Positions 18,883 to 28,217 are shown, counted from the stretch's first letter. The stretch: DNA of 64,000 nucleotides from Saprospiraceae bacterium (GCA_016709995.1 JADJLQ010000001.1:1274001-1338000), one strand, 5' to 3'. Notes: generated from the letters alone by a model not told the origin. Translations and numbers: made by a program.

Positions 18883-19755
18883 ATGGAAGGTAAATCTCGC
18901 CGGCAGGCACTTAAAAAACTGGGTACCGGGGCATCGCTTTTTGCTATCAACCCACTTAATATTAAAGCGAACGACATGGAAAAACGCAAGCTTAAAAGCA
19001 ATATCAATCACTCCGTCTGCAGATGGTGTTATAGCAAAATCGGATTGGAAGATCTCTGTATCGCCGCCAAAAAAATAGGGTTAAAATCGATTGAACTGGT
19101 AGGACCCGGCGAATGGAGTATCCTTAAGAAGCATGGCCTGCACTGTGCGATGCCCAATGGTGGGGAGATCGGTCTCGACAAAGGGTTTAATCACGAACAA
19201 TATCACGAACAATTATTTAAAAAATACAGCGAAATCATCCCTAAAGTAGCAGAAGCAGGATATGATAAAATCATTTGTTTTTCAGGAAATCGTGCAGGTA
19301 TCTCGGAAGAGGAGGGATTAGAAGTATCTGCCAAAGGATTAAAACCACTCATGCCCATTGCTGAAAAATATAAAGTGACGATGGTTATGGAGCTACTCAA
19401 CAGCAAAGTCAATCATAAAGACTATCAATGTGATCATACCAGCTGGGGGGTAGAGCTATGCAAAATGGTCGGTTCTGATCGCTTTAAACTACTCTATGAT
19501 ATCTACCATATGCAGATCATGGAAGGAGATGTGATTGCCACGATCAAAGCAAATCATGAGTATATCGCACATTACCATACCGGTGGAGTACCTGGAAGAC
19601 ATGAGATAGATACTACCCAAGAATTGTATTATCCTGCCATCATGCAGGCCATCCTGGATACTGGATACAAAGGATACGTGGCTCAAGAGTTCATACCTGC
19701 CAAGCCCGATGCATTGGCTAGCCTGGAGCAGGGCGTGAGAATCTGTGATGTTTAA
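18883..19755 (+). CDS. Hydroxypyruvate isomerase-like TIM-barrel protein, Tat-exported
   Basis: The 290-residue protein begins with a twin-arginine type signal (SRRQALKKLGTGASLFAIN). The mature part is an AP-endonuclease-family-2 TIM barrel: VCRWCYSKIGLEDLCIAAKK, the metal-ligand strands MVMELLNSKVNHKDYQCDHT and LLYDIYHMQIMEGDV, and HYHTGGVPGRHEI, ending VAQEFIPAK. The CRWC, VNHKDY and GGVPGRHE motifs are those of hydroxypyruvate isomerase relatives that interconvert hydroxypyruvate and tartronate semialdehyde. Tat-exported copies are common in Bacteroidota sugar catabolism and may act on other keto-sugars, so the substrate is not certain. Confidence 0.82.
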   Translation: MEGKSRRQALKKLGTGASLFAINPLNIKANDMEKRKLKSNINHSVCRWCYSKIGLEDLCIAAKKIGLKSIELVGPGEWSILKKHGLHCAMPNGGEIGLDKGFNHEQYHEQLFKKYSEIIPKVAEAGYDKIICFSGNRAGISEEEGLEVSAKGLKPLMPIAEKYKVTMVMELLNSKVNHKDYQCDHTSWGVELCKMVGSDRFKLLYDIYHMQIMEGDVIATIKANHEYIAHYHTGGVPGRHEIDTTQELYYPAIMQAILDTGYKGYVAQEFIPAKPDALASLEQGVRICDV

Positions 19756-19792
19756 TTGTTGAATCAATTTTTTCTTCTACAAAACGCTGGCT

Positions 19793-20488
19793 TTAACCTT
19801 GGTTTAGAAGCTTGATTACCTTGTAATATTGCATAGCATCCTGTAAGGTAGCACTACCCCACTCAGGCCGTTTACCTAATAACAAAAGGCAATAATCTGA
19901 ATAAATATCTGCCCGTTGTTCATAATTAAGGTCATGGACTTTGTTTGGCGACTCCACAATGGCCTGGATAGTACCTAGTCCACCGTAATCATAGGTAGGT
20001 GGCACCAGATGCGCTATCATATTTCTAAAGGCATAGGGTGATCCATCCTGTTCATATTGCAGAATGTGGACGATCTCATGTATAAGTATAGGGAGCTGTA
20101 ACATTCCCTTGCAATTGATATAATAAAAAGACACATAGGCATATTTGCCATTGTGTGTGCCTACATGACTGGATTCATCTATTCTCACCTGGCTAAGGTC
20201 GAGACTACTTGCAAAAATTTGCTGAGCCAATTTAGATTCAAACTCATATAGCTCGCGAGAGAATGGTTTTAATTTTCTTTGAAAAAAATTGAATATTTCC
20301 GGCAATCCAAAAACATCCAGGATCCTGAGCGGTAATTCGAAAATATAATGCACCAGGAAAACACCATATTTATTGAGTTGGAGCATCCTGCCTAAATATG
20401 GATCAGATCCTGGCATGATGATATGATTTACAAGTTTTCGTAACCTGGATAATCGATTTTTCTTTTTCAAATTCGGATGCTCCTCCAT
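19793..20488 (-). CDS. Putative zinc metallopeptidase-like protein (DUF4157-like)
   Basis: The 231-residue protein has a basic N-terminus, then a segment DLSQVRIDESSHVGTHNGKY of the type seen before the metal site in DUF4157-like proteins, and the motif H-E-I-V-H in LPILIHEIVHILQYEQDGS near residue 142, which fits the HExxH zinc-peptidase pattern. There is no clear signal peptide. It overlaps nothing and lies two bases downstream of the permease gene on the same strand, so they are probably one operon. Whether it is an active protease is not known. Confidence 0.5.
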   Translation of the reverse strand: MEEHPNLKKKNRLSRLRKLVNHIIMPGSDPYLGRMLQLNKYGVFLVHYIFELPLRILDVFGLPEIFNFFQRKLKPFSRELYEFESKLAQQIFASSLDLSQVRIDESSHVGTHNGKYAYVSFYYINCKGMLQLPILIHEIVHILQYEQDGSPYAFRNMIAHLVPPTYDYGGLGTIQAIVESPNKVHDLNYEQRADIYSDYCLLLLGKRPEWGSATLQDAMQYYKVIKLLNQG

Positions 20489-20490
20489 AG

Positions 20491-21708
20491 CTATCTATAA
20501 CCTATGGCCTTTAAGGGTGATATACGGGTGATGACGCCTGTGGGGATCCATAAGATCAATAGTGTCATTAGGATAGTACCTAGATTGAGAAAAACGACAC
20601 TCCAGAGATTTAAATGGATGGGGGCTACACTCAAATAATAATCGGCCTCATTGAGTTTTATGATCTTACCAAATTGTTGGACCAGGCACACCAGTATGCC
20701 AATGATATTGCCCCAAATCAATCCTCTTGAAAGTATCTGAAAGCCGTGCATCAAAAATATCTTTTTTAAAGGTCCGTTTTTCATGCCAAGCGCCTTTAAG
20801 GTGCCTATCATGCGTGTTCGTTCAAGTATAAGAATGAGGAGGACGGTCACCAGATTAATCATAGCTACTACCAGCATGAGTATCTGTATGACATATTGGT
20901 TGGTCCCCTGCAGGTTAAGCCAATCAAAAATGCTGGGAAATTTTTGGCGAATGGTTTCTACATATAATTCCTCACCGAGGTAATTCTCATAAATATTATC
21001 CGCGATCTGGTCCACATTTTTCAAATCGCTCACAAATAATTCATAACCGCCTATCTGTGTCGGAGTCCAACCGGCAAGTGACTGGAGTTCACTGATATCT
21101 GCTAACGCCAATTTTTGATCATACTCTTCCAACCCAGTACTATAAATACCAGCAATGGTAAAAGTCCTGGTGATCACTTGTTCATCAATCACAAAATTGA
21201 GTTTACAACGCTCACCAGCAGACAACTTTAACCTGGAAGCAAGACTCTTGGAAAAAATAATATATCGCGAAGTACTGTCATGGAAGTCTGGAATATGCCC
21301 TGATACCAAAAATTTCTTAAAAAAAGCCCAGTCAAAGTCCTTACCTACACCTTTTAAGATCAATCCATCCAATTCATCTCCAGCAGTGACCACCGCTGGC
21401 ATAAAAGCGAATACCTGGTAATGTTGCACACCGGTGAGCGTATCGAGGACCTTGGTAAATGCTGTATCAAATTCAATAGGATCACTCAAGTTAAGTTGAG
21501 AGCTATGTATACTATTGACCTGGATATGTCCCCAAAATCCAAATATTTTATTGGAAATCTCTTTATTAAATCCTGATATAACCGCTATAGCAACGATCAT
21601 CACGGCGACAGATAAGGCTGTGCTGGCATAGGCCAATCTTAAGATAAATCGCACAAAACTCCCCTTTTCGTAATTCATCAACCTTTGTGCGATATGCCAA
21701 CTATTCAT
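20491..21708 (-). CDS. LolC/LolE-type ABC transporter permease
   Basis: The 405-residue protein has the LolC/E layout: one N-terminal membrane helix (YASTALSVAVMIVAIAVISG), a large periplasmic domain, and three C-terminal helices of the FtsX family (ILMLVVAMINLVTVLLILIL; TRMIGTLKALGM; VVFLNLGTILMTLLILWIPT). These permeases, with the LolD ATPase, release lipoproteins from the inner membrane for transport to the outer membrane. The ATPase gene is not nearby. The start overlaps the upstream region of tyrS, and the two genes are divergent. Confidence 0.87.
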   Translation of the reverse strand: MNSWHIAQRLMNYEKGSFVRFILRLAYASTALSVAVMIVAIAVISGFNKEISNKIFGFWGHIQVNSIHSSQLNLSDPIEFDTAFTKVLDTLTGVQHYQVFAFMPAVVTAGDELDGLILKGVGKDFDWAFFKKFLVSGHIPDFHDSTSRYIIFSKSLASRLKLSAGERCKLNFVIDEQVITRTFTIAGIYSTGLEEYDQKLALADISELQSLAGWTPTQIGGYELFVSDLKNVDQIADNIYENYLGEELYVETIRQKFPSIFDWLNLQGTNQYVIQILMLVVAMINLVTVLLILILERTRMIGTLKALGMKNGPLKKIFLMHGFQILSRGLIWGNIIGILVCLVQQFGKIIKLNEADYYLSVAPIHLNLWSVVFLNLGTILMTLLILWIPTGVITRISPLKAIGYR

Positions 21709-21752
21709 CTAATGCAAATGTCCTACTTTTGCACCACTCAATAATAAAATAT

Positions 21753-23027
21753 ATGGATTTTCTGGAGACGCTGCGATGGAGAGGTTTGGTTCATGATCTT
21801 ACTCCTGAACTGGAAGAGGCCTTGCGTCAAGGTATGATGACAGGGTACATTGGTTTTGACCCCACTGCTCCTTCTTTGACTATAGGCAATTATGTCCAGG
21901 TGATGTTGCTTAAATTCTTTCAATTGGCAGGTCATAAACCGATTGTATTGATGGGCGGGGCGACTGGGCGGATAGGCGACCCGTCTGGTAAAGACAAAGA
22001 ACGGGAATTAAAAACCGAAGCAGAATTAGACCGCAATCTCAGTTTTCAACAGCAGCAATTTTTGAAGTACCTCGAATTTGATCAGGGCGAAAACAAAGCA
22101 ATCTTTGAGAACAATTATGATTTCTACAAAGAAATGAATGTGCTTGAATTTTTGAGAAAAGTAGGAAAACATCTTACCGTCAACTACATGCTGTCGAAAG
22201 ATTCAGTTCAAAAAAGGCTGGAAACGGGTATTTCATTTACAGAGTTTAGTTACCAGCTATTGCAAGGGTATGACTATTACTGTCTATATCAAAAATATGG
22301 ATGTAGCCTCCAAATGGGAGGCTCAGATCAATGGGGCAATATCACTGCCGGTACCGAATACATCAGACGAAATACTGACCATGCCCAGGTACATGCCCTC
22401 ACCTCTCCGCTTTTGACCAAATCAGATGGCAAAAAATTTGGCAAATCAGAGGATGGCAATATCTGGCTGGACCCCAACCTTACCAGCCCCTATAAGTTTT
22501 ATCAGTTCTGGATCAATGCTGATGACCAGGATGTGCCTAAGTTTTTACGCACCTTTTCACTCAAATCTCAGGAAGAAATCCTAAACCTTGAGACAGAACT
22601 TGCTTCCAATCCACAACAGGTAAAAAAAGTCCTTGCAGAGGAGATGACCCGGAGGATCCACTCTGATGAGGCATTTGAAGCAGCTATGCAGGTCAGTGAA
22701 TTATTATTTAATCCCAAAGTAAATATTGATTTTCTTAAAAGTCTGACTACGGACCAGTTTGATACGATTAGCGGCGAACTTCCATCGTTTAGCATAAGTA
22801 AATCTGTACTCGAAGGCGCTGTCATCGTAGATGTACTGGCCGAACATGTTTCTATTTGTGCTTCCAAATCAGAAGCCAAAAAAGCCATACAAAACCAGGC
22901 CATCAGCATCAATAAATCTAAAATAGTTCAGCCTGATCACCAGATCAGTAATGCAGATTTTATACATGACAGATGGTTATTATTGGAAAACGGCAAGAAA
23001 AACAAGTATTTGATAGAGGTGCATTAG
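21753..23027 (+). CDS. tyrS: Tyrosyl-tRNA synthetase
   Basis: The 424-residue enzyme charges tRNA-Tyr. It is class I: the HIGH-type motif is in DPTAPSLTIGNYVQVMLL, the KMSKS-type loop is KFGKS in SDGKKFGKSEDGNIWL, and YCLYQKYGCSLQMGGSDQWG supplies tyrosine- and ATP-binding residues. A C-terminal S4 RNA-binding domain follows (VDVLAEHVSICASKSEAKKA). I chose the ATG at 21753 because the longer frame from 21687 adds 22 untypical residues that overlap the permease gene, and a perfect TACTTTTG -7 box lies at 21724-21731, inside that extension. Confidence 0.95.
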   Translation: MDFLETLRWRGLVHDLTPELEEALRQGMMTGYIGFDPTAPSLTIGNYVQVMLLKFFQLAGHKPIVLMGGATGRIGDPSGKDKERELKTEAELDRNLSFQQQQFLKYLEFDQGENKAIFENNYDFYKEMNVLEFLRKVGKHLTVNYMLSKDSVQKRLETGISFTEFSYQLLQGYDYYCLYQKYGCSLQMGGSDQWGNITAGTEYIRRNTDHAQVHALTSPLLTKSDGKKFGKSEDGNIWLDPNLTSPYKFYQFWINADDQDVPKFLRTFSLKSQEEILNLETELASNPQQVKKVLAEEMTRRIHSDEAFEAAMQVSELLFNPKVNIDFLKSLTTDQFDTISGELPSFSISKSVLEGAVIVDVLAEHVSICASKSEAKKAIQNQAISINKSKIVQPDHQISNADFIHDRWLLLENGKKNKYLIEVH

Positions 23028-23671
23028 TGCTCAAAGATCAGACTGCCGATCCTAACCATGTTAGCCCCTTCCTCGATCGCGATCGTATAATCGCCGGACA
23101 TCCCCATGGATATTATTTTAAAATCAGGATTTAGGTTAAAATATTTGCTTTTTAAAGTGTCAAAATAGGTTTTGAGTAATGCAAATTCTGTGCGTACCTG
23201 ATTTTGGTCGTCGGTGAAAGTAGCCATTCCCATCACCCCATGAATTGGGGCAGCCTCAAAAGCCTGCCAATCATCTTTGCCAAGTATATTATTTAAATCA
23301 GACCATTCAAATCCACTCTTGGTCTCTTCCCGGGCGATTTTAATTTGGAGCAAACAGGGTATCTTCCGATGAAATTTTTTGGCTTGGCGATCAATCTCCT
23401 TCCATAACCCCAAGTCATCAACAGAATGAATCAATTGAATAAAAGGGGCTACATATTTTACTTTGTTGGTTTGTAGGGTCCCAATAAGATGCCATTGGAC
23501 ATCCTCAGGCATTTGAGCCTGCTTGATCAAAAGATCCTGAACCCTGTTCTCTGCAAACTTTCGCTGACCTTGTTGGTAGACGGCCAATACTTCCTCTATG
23601 TTTCGAAGCTTAGATACCACGATTAATTCGGCCTGGTGAGCTTCACAGTATTGTTTGATAGGTAGATACAA
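23024..23671 (-). CDS. YggS family PLP-binding protein (PLP homeostasis protein)
   Basis: The 215-residue protein is a single TIM-barrel PLP protein of the YggS/PLPBP family. The cofactor lysine lies in ELIVVSKLRNIEEVLAVYQQ, and the conserved blocks FAENRVQDLLIKQ, WHLIGTLQTNKVKY, LLQIKIAREETKSGF, and the phosphate-binding SMGMSGDYTIAIEEGANMVR and IG are all present. The family has no enzyme activity and helps balance vitamin B6 pools. It is slightly short at the N-terminus, starting at strand 1. Its stop overlaps the end of tyrS by four bases on the opposite strand. Confidence 0.9.
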   Translation of the reverse strand: MYLPIKQYCEAHQAELIVVSKLRNIEEVLAVYQQGQRKFAENRVQDLLIKQAQMPEDVQWHLIGTLQTNKVKYVAPFIQLIHSVDDLGLWKEIDRQAKKFHRKIPCLLQIKIAREETKSGFEWSDLNNILGKDDWQAFEAAPIHGVMGMATFTDDQNQVRTEFALLKTYFDTLKSKYFNLNPDFKIISMGMSGDYTIAIEEGANMVRIGSLIFEH

Positions 23672-23693
23672 GTCGGGAAATAAAATAAAAAAG

Positions 23694-23768
23694 TGGGTAT
23701 TACTGGGCTCGAACCAGTGACCTCTACTCTGTCAAAGTAGCGCTCTGAACCAACTGAGCTAAACACCC
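23694..23768 (-). tRNA. tRNA-Val (anticodon GAC)
   Basis: On the minus strand the sequence folds as a standard cloverleaf: 7-bp acceptor (GGGTGTT with AATACCC, one wobble), D arm GCTC..GAGC, anticodon stem CTACT/AGTAG with loop TTGACAG, and a T arm with TTCGAGC. The anticodon at 34-36 is GAC. No CCA is encoded; the discriminator base is A. Confidence 0.95.
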
Positions 23769-23821
23769 TAAAATTTGTCTTTCTATCCAGGAGACTTTTT
23801 CCTGAATCATAATCAGTCTGG

Positions 23822-23895
23822 TCGGGATGACTGGATTCGAACCAGCGACCTCTTCGTCCCGAACGAAGTACGCTACCGGACTGCGCTACATCCCG
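23822..23895 (-). tRNA. tRNA-Pro (anticodon CGG)
   Basis: The acceptor stem CGGGATG pairs fully with CATCCCG. The anticodon stem is CTTCG/CGAAG with the loop TTCGGGA, giving anticodon CGG. The T loop is TTCGAAT and the discriminator is A. CCA is not encoded. It shares its D and T arms with the next tRNA-Pro, so the two arose by duplication. Confidence 0.95.
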
Positions 23896-23934
23896 AAACC
23901 ACAGAATGGATTAAAACAATTTCAAAAACATTAG

Positions 23935-24008
23935 TCGGGGTGACTGGATTCGAACCAGCGACCTCCAGCACCCCATGCTGATACGCTACCGGACTGCGCT
24001 ACACCCCG
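23935..24008 (-). tRNA. tRNA-Pro (anticodon GGG)
   Basis: The acceptor stem CGGGGTG pairs with CACCCCG. The anticodon stem TCAGC/GCTGG (one wobble) encloses the loop ATGGGGT, giving anticodon GGG. It is first in the minus-strand tRNA cluster and differs from the neighbouring tRNA-Pro mainly in the acceptor and anticodon stems. Confidence 0.93.
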
Positions 24009-24334
24009 CCTTTGAGATTGCAAAATTAAAATTTATTTCAAATAAACATCAACTAGTTATCGATGCCATCCAGTTAATAAGATATTTTTAATTTTTCTGC
24101 TCCGTAAACCATTCAATTTTTCCACTAAACCACTAGCTCCCAAGATATTTTATATATAAACAATTAAATTTTTTAACTACCTGATATTGACAGGACTAGT
24201 TTTTTAGCATATCTTTAAGAATCGTTTTAAGGTCTTTCTTCTAAAGTTAAGAAAGTTGTCCGGTCAAAATATCTAGCATCCCAGACAGTAAATCCTTGAT
24301 TCGCATTTGGTTATGTGCTAATATATTTATGTAT

Positions 24335-24500
24335 TCGTACACTGCCTGGAAACAACCTGACAAGTTCTGGTTGTCAGAGCCGGAAGGGTTTAACAAGGGT
24401 AGATTTTAAAAATCATCCTTCTTTTATGTCGAAATTCAACCTGAGATGTAAAGGCAAACCCAACTTCTGAGGCAACATATCTCGTATATGTTGCCTTTTT
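24335..24500 (+). ncRNA. Candidate small RNA gene ending at a strong terminator
   Basis: No plus-strand gene lies upstream of the terminator at 24470-24500 (tyrS ends 1.4 kb earlier and the tRNAs are on the other strand), so the terminator needs its own transcript. A TATATTTA box at 24322-24329 could be a -7 element, with a TTG 23 bases before it. The RNA would have a GGGTTT/AAACCC long-range pairing, a TTCTGG/CCGGAA hairpin, and an AAGGGTAGATTTT/AAATCATCCTT hairpin. It might be a 6S-like RNA or another regulatory RNA. The 5' end is approximate. Confidence 0.4.
24470..24500 (+). terminator. Rho-independent terminator
   Basis: GGCAACATAT and ATATGTTGCC pair perfectly around CTCGT, followed by TTTTTTATTT on the plus strand. 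The reverse strand lacks a T run, so it is directional and does not serve the gene at 24500 on the minus strand. Confidence 0.85.
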
Positions 24501-26029
24501 TATTTCACATTGTTTTTAAGCAAGATCAGGCTGTAATCTTTCCATTGTGCAGGTCCGCCTTTTACAAGAAAATTGTTTAATAAAAAAGACCCCATCAATA
24601 GGTCTTCATCTCCATCCGAATCGAAGTCACCCGATATGATAGTCATCCACTTGCCAAAATAAGTTTCCTCAAAACTGTGCGCTTCAAATTTGCCATCCTT
24701 TTGTTCAAAATAGACAAAAGGAGCAACCGATGTTTTTCGATCTCCTGGAAAAAAGGACACCCCCACAAAATCCAGGTCACCATCCTGATCAAAATCCTTC
24801 ACTATGGTATGGAGTACCCCGGGGTAAGGTAAAAACAAGGATTTTCGAAACTCCAAATTGCCATGATTTAAATAGATTGTGATGCCATGATAAGGCTTGC
24901 TGATAGGAGAATAATCTGCATTGTCACCATTGGAAATAACGATGTCCATAAGTCCATCCTGGTTAAAATCTACCAGGTCTATATCACATACTCCATGAAT
25001 CGGTGGAAATCTCAGCACTTTAAGTTCTTGATCAATCCCTCCGGGCTTCATTTTATAAATAGATACATGTTCATCTCCCTGGGCCATCAAGGCCACCAGG
25101 TCTGATACACCATCGCCATCCATATCCTGGACTAACGTTTTTACAGCTCCCGGCATTGAGCTAAGCAGATTGGGCTTGCGGTTTGGTTTGGGTTCATGAA
25201 GATCATACCAGCTCAAGGCACCAGTCTCGTAGCCAAATTCACTGATGATAACCTCTTTGTTCTGATCTCCATTCAGATCCAGGTATTGGGCTTGGACCGG
25301 ACGATGTAGATCTTGCAACAGCGTATCTACCCTGTGCCCGCGTACCTTGAGCAAAGTGCCCAGTTTTTGCTCTGAAGGATACATACGCCCTACAGAAAGG
25401 ATATATTCATTTTGAGCCTGGTCAAGCACATAATCTAAGGGAGTGGATCCGATATCCAACGAATCTATCAGGCTCCATCCAGTATTAAAAGTCAATATTT
25501 TACCGGATTCCTGACCGACCTTAAAGCTTCGTTGATCAGGATCAAAATGCAGCAGCGTGATTTTTGGCGTGCCGGCCAGTTTGCCCAGGGGGATCACGCT
25601 AAACAAGCTCATCGGCAGCGTAGGCATAGAGTCAACTATCAGTGAATCAGGAGCATGAGCATTGATATAGTCTTTGATCTTGTGCCAATCACCTTCTGAT
25701 ATCAGAGGTCTGTCAGGGTATACTTTGGCTTGCATCACCAGGAGCTGATCCATCATATCCATGCTCTGTACCGGATCGTAATCAATGGTGTTTATGCCTA
25801 ACCTGCAGCCCATATTGGGCAGTATTTGCTGAGTCCAGGTCTTCTTATCGGCGAGTTCAAAGCCAGGTACCATATGGCAAGTACTGCAGAATTTTTGGAC
25901 GGTAGCTATGCTATCCAGGTTGGAATCTTTTGGAGCGATATATGGCTTTTCATGGGTCTTGCAAGCATAGGTAATGCCGACCAAAATCAAACCAATCAAA
26001 AATCTATGGTGGAGGGGCATGACAGTCAA
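24500..26029 (-). CDS. FG-GAP/VCBS repeat lipoprotein with a c-type heme motif
   Basis: The 509-residue protein has a lipoprotein signal (LIGLILVGITYAC, lipid cysteine C23) and a heme-binding motif C48-S-T-C51-H52 in QKFCSTCHMVPG, so a small cytochrome-like region precedes the rest. Residues ~190-500 hold integrin-like FG-GAP/VCBS calcium-loop repeats: YLDLNGDQNKEVIISEF, DMDGDGVSDLVALM, DFNQDGLMDIVISNGD, DFDQDGDLDFVGV and DFDSDGDEDLLMGS. Such proteins form beta-propellers on the cell surface. A cytochrome plus propeller architecture suggests an exported redox protein, with partner unknown. Confidence 0.82.
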   Translation of the reverse strand: MTVMPLHHRFLIGLILVGITYACKTHEKPYIAPKDSNLDSIATVQKFCSTCHMVPGFELADKKTWTQQILPNMGCRLGINTIDYDPVQSMDMMDQLLVMQAKVYPDRPLISEGDWHKIKDYINAHAPDSLIVDSMPTLPMSLFSVIPLGKLAGTPKITLLHFDPDQRSFKVGQESGKILTFNTGWSLIDSLDIGSTPLDYVLDQAQNEYILSVGRMYPSEQKLGTLLKVRGHRVDTLLQDLHRPVQAQYLDLNGDQNKEVIISEFGYETGALSWYDLHEPKPNRKPNLLSSMPGAVKTLVQDMDGDGVSDLVALMAQGDEHVSIYKMKPGGIDQELKVLRFPPIHGVCDIDLVDFNQDGLMDIVISNGDNADYSPISKPYHGITIYLNHGNLEFRKSLFLPYPGVLHTIVKDFDQDGDLDFVGVSFFPGDRKTSVAPFVYFEQKDGKFEAHSFEETYFGKWMTIISGDFDSDGDEDLLMGSFLLNNFLVKGGPAQWKDYSLILLKNNVK

Positions 26030-26218
26030 GTATAAAAAAACAATTTAAAATAGCCTTATTTACGAATCTTCTTATTTCCAAATAAAATTACCCAATTTAA
26101 CCAAGACCTTGGTAAACATAGATAGGTGAAATAAAATTTTGAAAGACGAACAAATCATCTTTCTTTTAATCAAATAGTTAGGAGCGTTAGGCCGGTAAGT
26201 CAGGCCTAAAGAGACAGA

Positions 26219-26572
26219 TTAACAGGACTGTCCAAATGTAAGCAAAGTACCATTTGGGTCCAGCAAGGCAAATTCCTTCATATTCCAGGGTTTGTCCTCT
26301 AATCTACCATTCGGATGAATCTCGACCCCTTTTGCCTGTAAATCCTGATAAAAAGTCGTGATGCCCTGGTCAATCCTCAAATAAACCATAAAATCAGATT
26401 TTTTAGGGGCCAGGGCGGGAAAAGCAAAAAAATGAAGCTCTATGGCATCTTTGCGCATAATCATATAATCAGGATATTGACTGACTAAGGAAAATTCCAA
26501 CCTGGAGAGATAATATTCCTTGGTTATATCAGCATCTAAGTATGGCAGTTTAGGAGCGACAGATGTAATCAT
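26219..26572 (-). CDS. VOC (glyoxalase/bleomycin-resistance) family protein
   Basis: The 117-residue protein has the vicinal oxygen chelate pattern: PKLPYLDADITKEYYLSRL at the N-terminus, YMIMRKDAIELHFFAFPALA in the middle, and KEFALLDPNGTLLTFG at the C-terminus. It is close to bleomycin-binding proteins, which sequester the drug as dimers, but VOC folds have many substrates and the resistance role is not shown. Its first 64 bases are duplicated at 34135-34198 as part of the NHL-gene duplication, which shows the duplication came from this site. Confidence 0.8.
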   Translation of the reverse strand: MITSVAPKLPYLDADITKEYYLSRLEFSLVSQYPDYMIMRKDAIELHFFAFPALAPKKSDFMVYLRIDQGITTFYQDLQAKGVEIHPNGRLEDKPWNMKEFALLDPNGTLLTFGQSC

Positions 26573-27895
26573 ATATCTTATTTTGGCTAATGAAAGTTAG
26601 ACAAAATTGAAAAATCAATGGATATAGATTAAATGTATGGTCCGGATGGCGCGCTCCTTTCGACTTAATAATTTTAATTTTTACATTGCAAAAAAATGAC
26701 ATACAGAGTCAAAATATAACCGTACTATATATAAATCAGTATCCTGCAAAATCCCATATATTTACTTTAATGCTACTATTGGCAGTAGAAATATATATAA
26801 GACGGCACCACGCACGGCACAAGCGGGGAGAGTGAAAAATGATTCAACGGCGTGACGCGCTCAAAGCACTGTTTGCCCTTTTGTCCGCCTACCGGGGATG
26901 GCGCAGGGGCCCATCGTCTCGACACTCATCGGGACAGGTTCGGGCGGATACTCAAATCGGCAAGTCAACAACCCCTACGGTCTCGCAATCGGACCTGACG
27001 GAGATCTATATTTCTGCGATTTGGACAATCAACGCATCCGTCGACTCGACCTCAGGACCCGCCAAACGCAGACCGTAGCGGGGAACGGACAGAAAGGTTA
27101 TTCGGGTGATGGCGCAGCTGCCACAAAGGCCTCACTGAACATGCCGCACGAGATACAATTCGACGCTGTAGGACATCTCTACATCGCTGAGCGAGACAAT
27201 CATGTGATTCGCAAGGTAGATGCTTACACCCACACCATCTCAACGTTTGCAGGCACCGGGACTCCTGGATTTTCGGGCGACGGAGGGCCTGCCTCCGCGG
27301 CGCAACTGCGCCAGCCTCATAGCATTGCTGAAGACCCGTCGCGCCGATTCTTGTATATCTGCGACATCGGTAATCACCGGGTACGGCGGGTGGAGTTCGC
27401 GACGGGCCTGATAGACACCTTCGCCGGCACCGGTGACCAGCAGCCTACCCCAGATGGCGCTCCCCTGAGCGGTACACCACTCCATGGGCCAAGGACCATT
27501 GCCTTCGATCCAGCCGGCGGCTTATACCTTGCACTGCGGGAGGGCAATGCAATCTACCGCATCGATAACACCTCTCTGACCCTTCATCATATAGCCGGAA
27601 CCGGGGAGAAAGGGTACTCCGGAGACGGTGGCCAGGCGCGCCTGGCCAAATTAGGTGGGCCAAAGGGTCTTGCCTGGAGCCAGGATTTATTGTACGTAGC
27701 GGACACCGAAAACCATGTCATTCGCGAAATTGAGCTATCTACGGGACTGATTCGTACTGTGTTGGGCACCGGTCAGCGGGGCGATGGACCAGAGCCTGAT
27801 CCTTATCGCTGTGCGCTCGCCCGACCGCATGGCGTGCATGTAGACGATCGGGGAGCCCTATATGTGGGCGATAGCGAGGCACATAGGATTCGAAT
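26509..27895. repeat. Segmental duplication, copy A (~1.4 kb; parental side)
   Basis: This stretch is nearly identical to 34135-35525 (offset 7626 bases to the gene start). It holds the 5' end of the VOC gene, an AT-rich spacer and a GC-rich NHL gene. The copies have several substitutions and one T-run difference. No transposase or terminal repeat is visible at the ends. Confidence 0.85.
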
Positions 27896-27905
27896 CCTTC
27901 GATAA
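26839..27905 (+). pseudogene. NHL-repeat protein, copy A (frameshift near the start)
   Basis: The gene encodes a beta-propeller of NHL repeats, with units such as NPYGLAIGPDGDLYFCD, GHLYIAERDNHVIRKV and GTGEKGYSGDGGQARLAKLG. Against copy B the T run at about 26880 has four instead of five T, which breaks the frame after residue 14. The long frame resumes at an ATG at 26898 (MAQGPIVST), but this would lose the Tat-like signal present in copy B. GC content is much higher than around it, and a GGGGAG Shine-Dalgarno site precedes the ATG at 26839, which is unusual for Bacteroidota. The protein type is common in Acidobacteria. Transfer is likely; the frameshift may be real or a read error. Confidence 0.75.
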
Positions 27906-28217
27906 GGATTATCTTCAATAACCAACGAAAAGGGTGCATTGGAATAGTGTATAATAGAAATCTGATGATAGATTTTATATTAATCTGAAAAAATCAAAAA
28001 TCTTTTATTCTCCTGGTCAGCAATCCCCATTTTTGAAAAACGCTTTCAAATTAAATTGAAACAAATAATATAAATAGCAATAAAGATCATTTTTACTCAA
28101 AAGGGCATTTGATCTATAAAATAGCCACCGAACCCTTATCTTTCAATATGAGTTGGCGGCTATATTTTATTATCCGGTTTAATTAGAAAGTACCTAAACT
28201 AATTCGTAATGAAAAAA
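27906..28217. other. Intergenic region with a bidirectional terminator-like hairpin
   Basis: I see no gene here. AAAATAGCCACC (28118-28129) pairs with GGCGGCTATATTTTA (28154-28168) around a loop of about 24 bases, with A and T runs on both sides, so it could end transcription from both the NHL gene and the convergent LamG gene. The rest is AT-rich. Confidence 0.4.

Noticed and set aside
23775..23981. Open frame of 68 residues over the tRNA cluster
   Set aside because: It runs antisense through two tRNA-Pro genes; the cloverleaf structures explain the sequence.
26839..27078. 79-residue frame at the start of NHL copy A
   Set aside because: It is the frameshifted head of the NHL gene; after residue 14 it has no family likeness.
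27052..27939. Several minus-strand frames over the NHL genes (also 34679-35572)
   Set aside because: They are antisense shadows caused by high GC content and appear identically in both copies.
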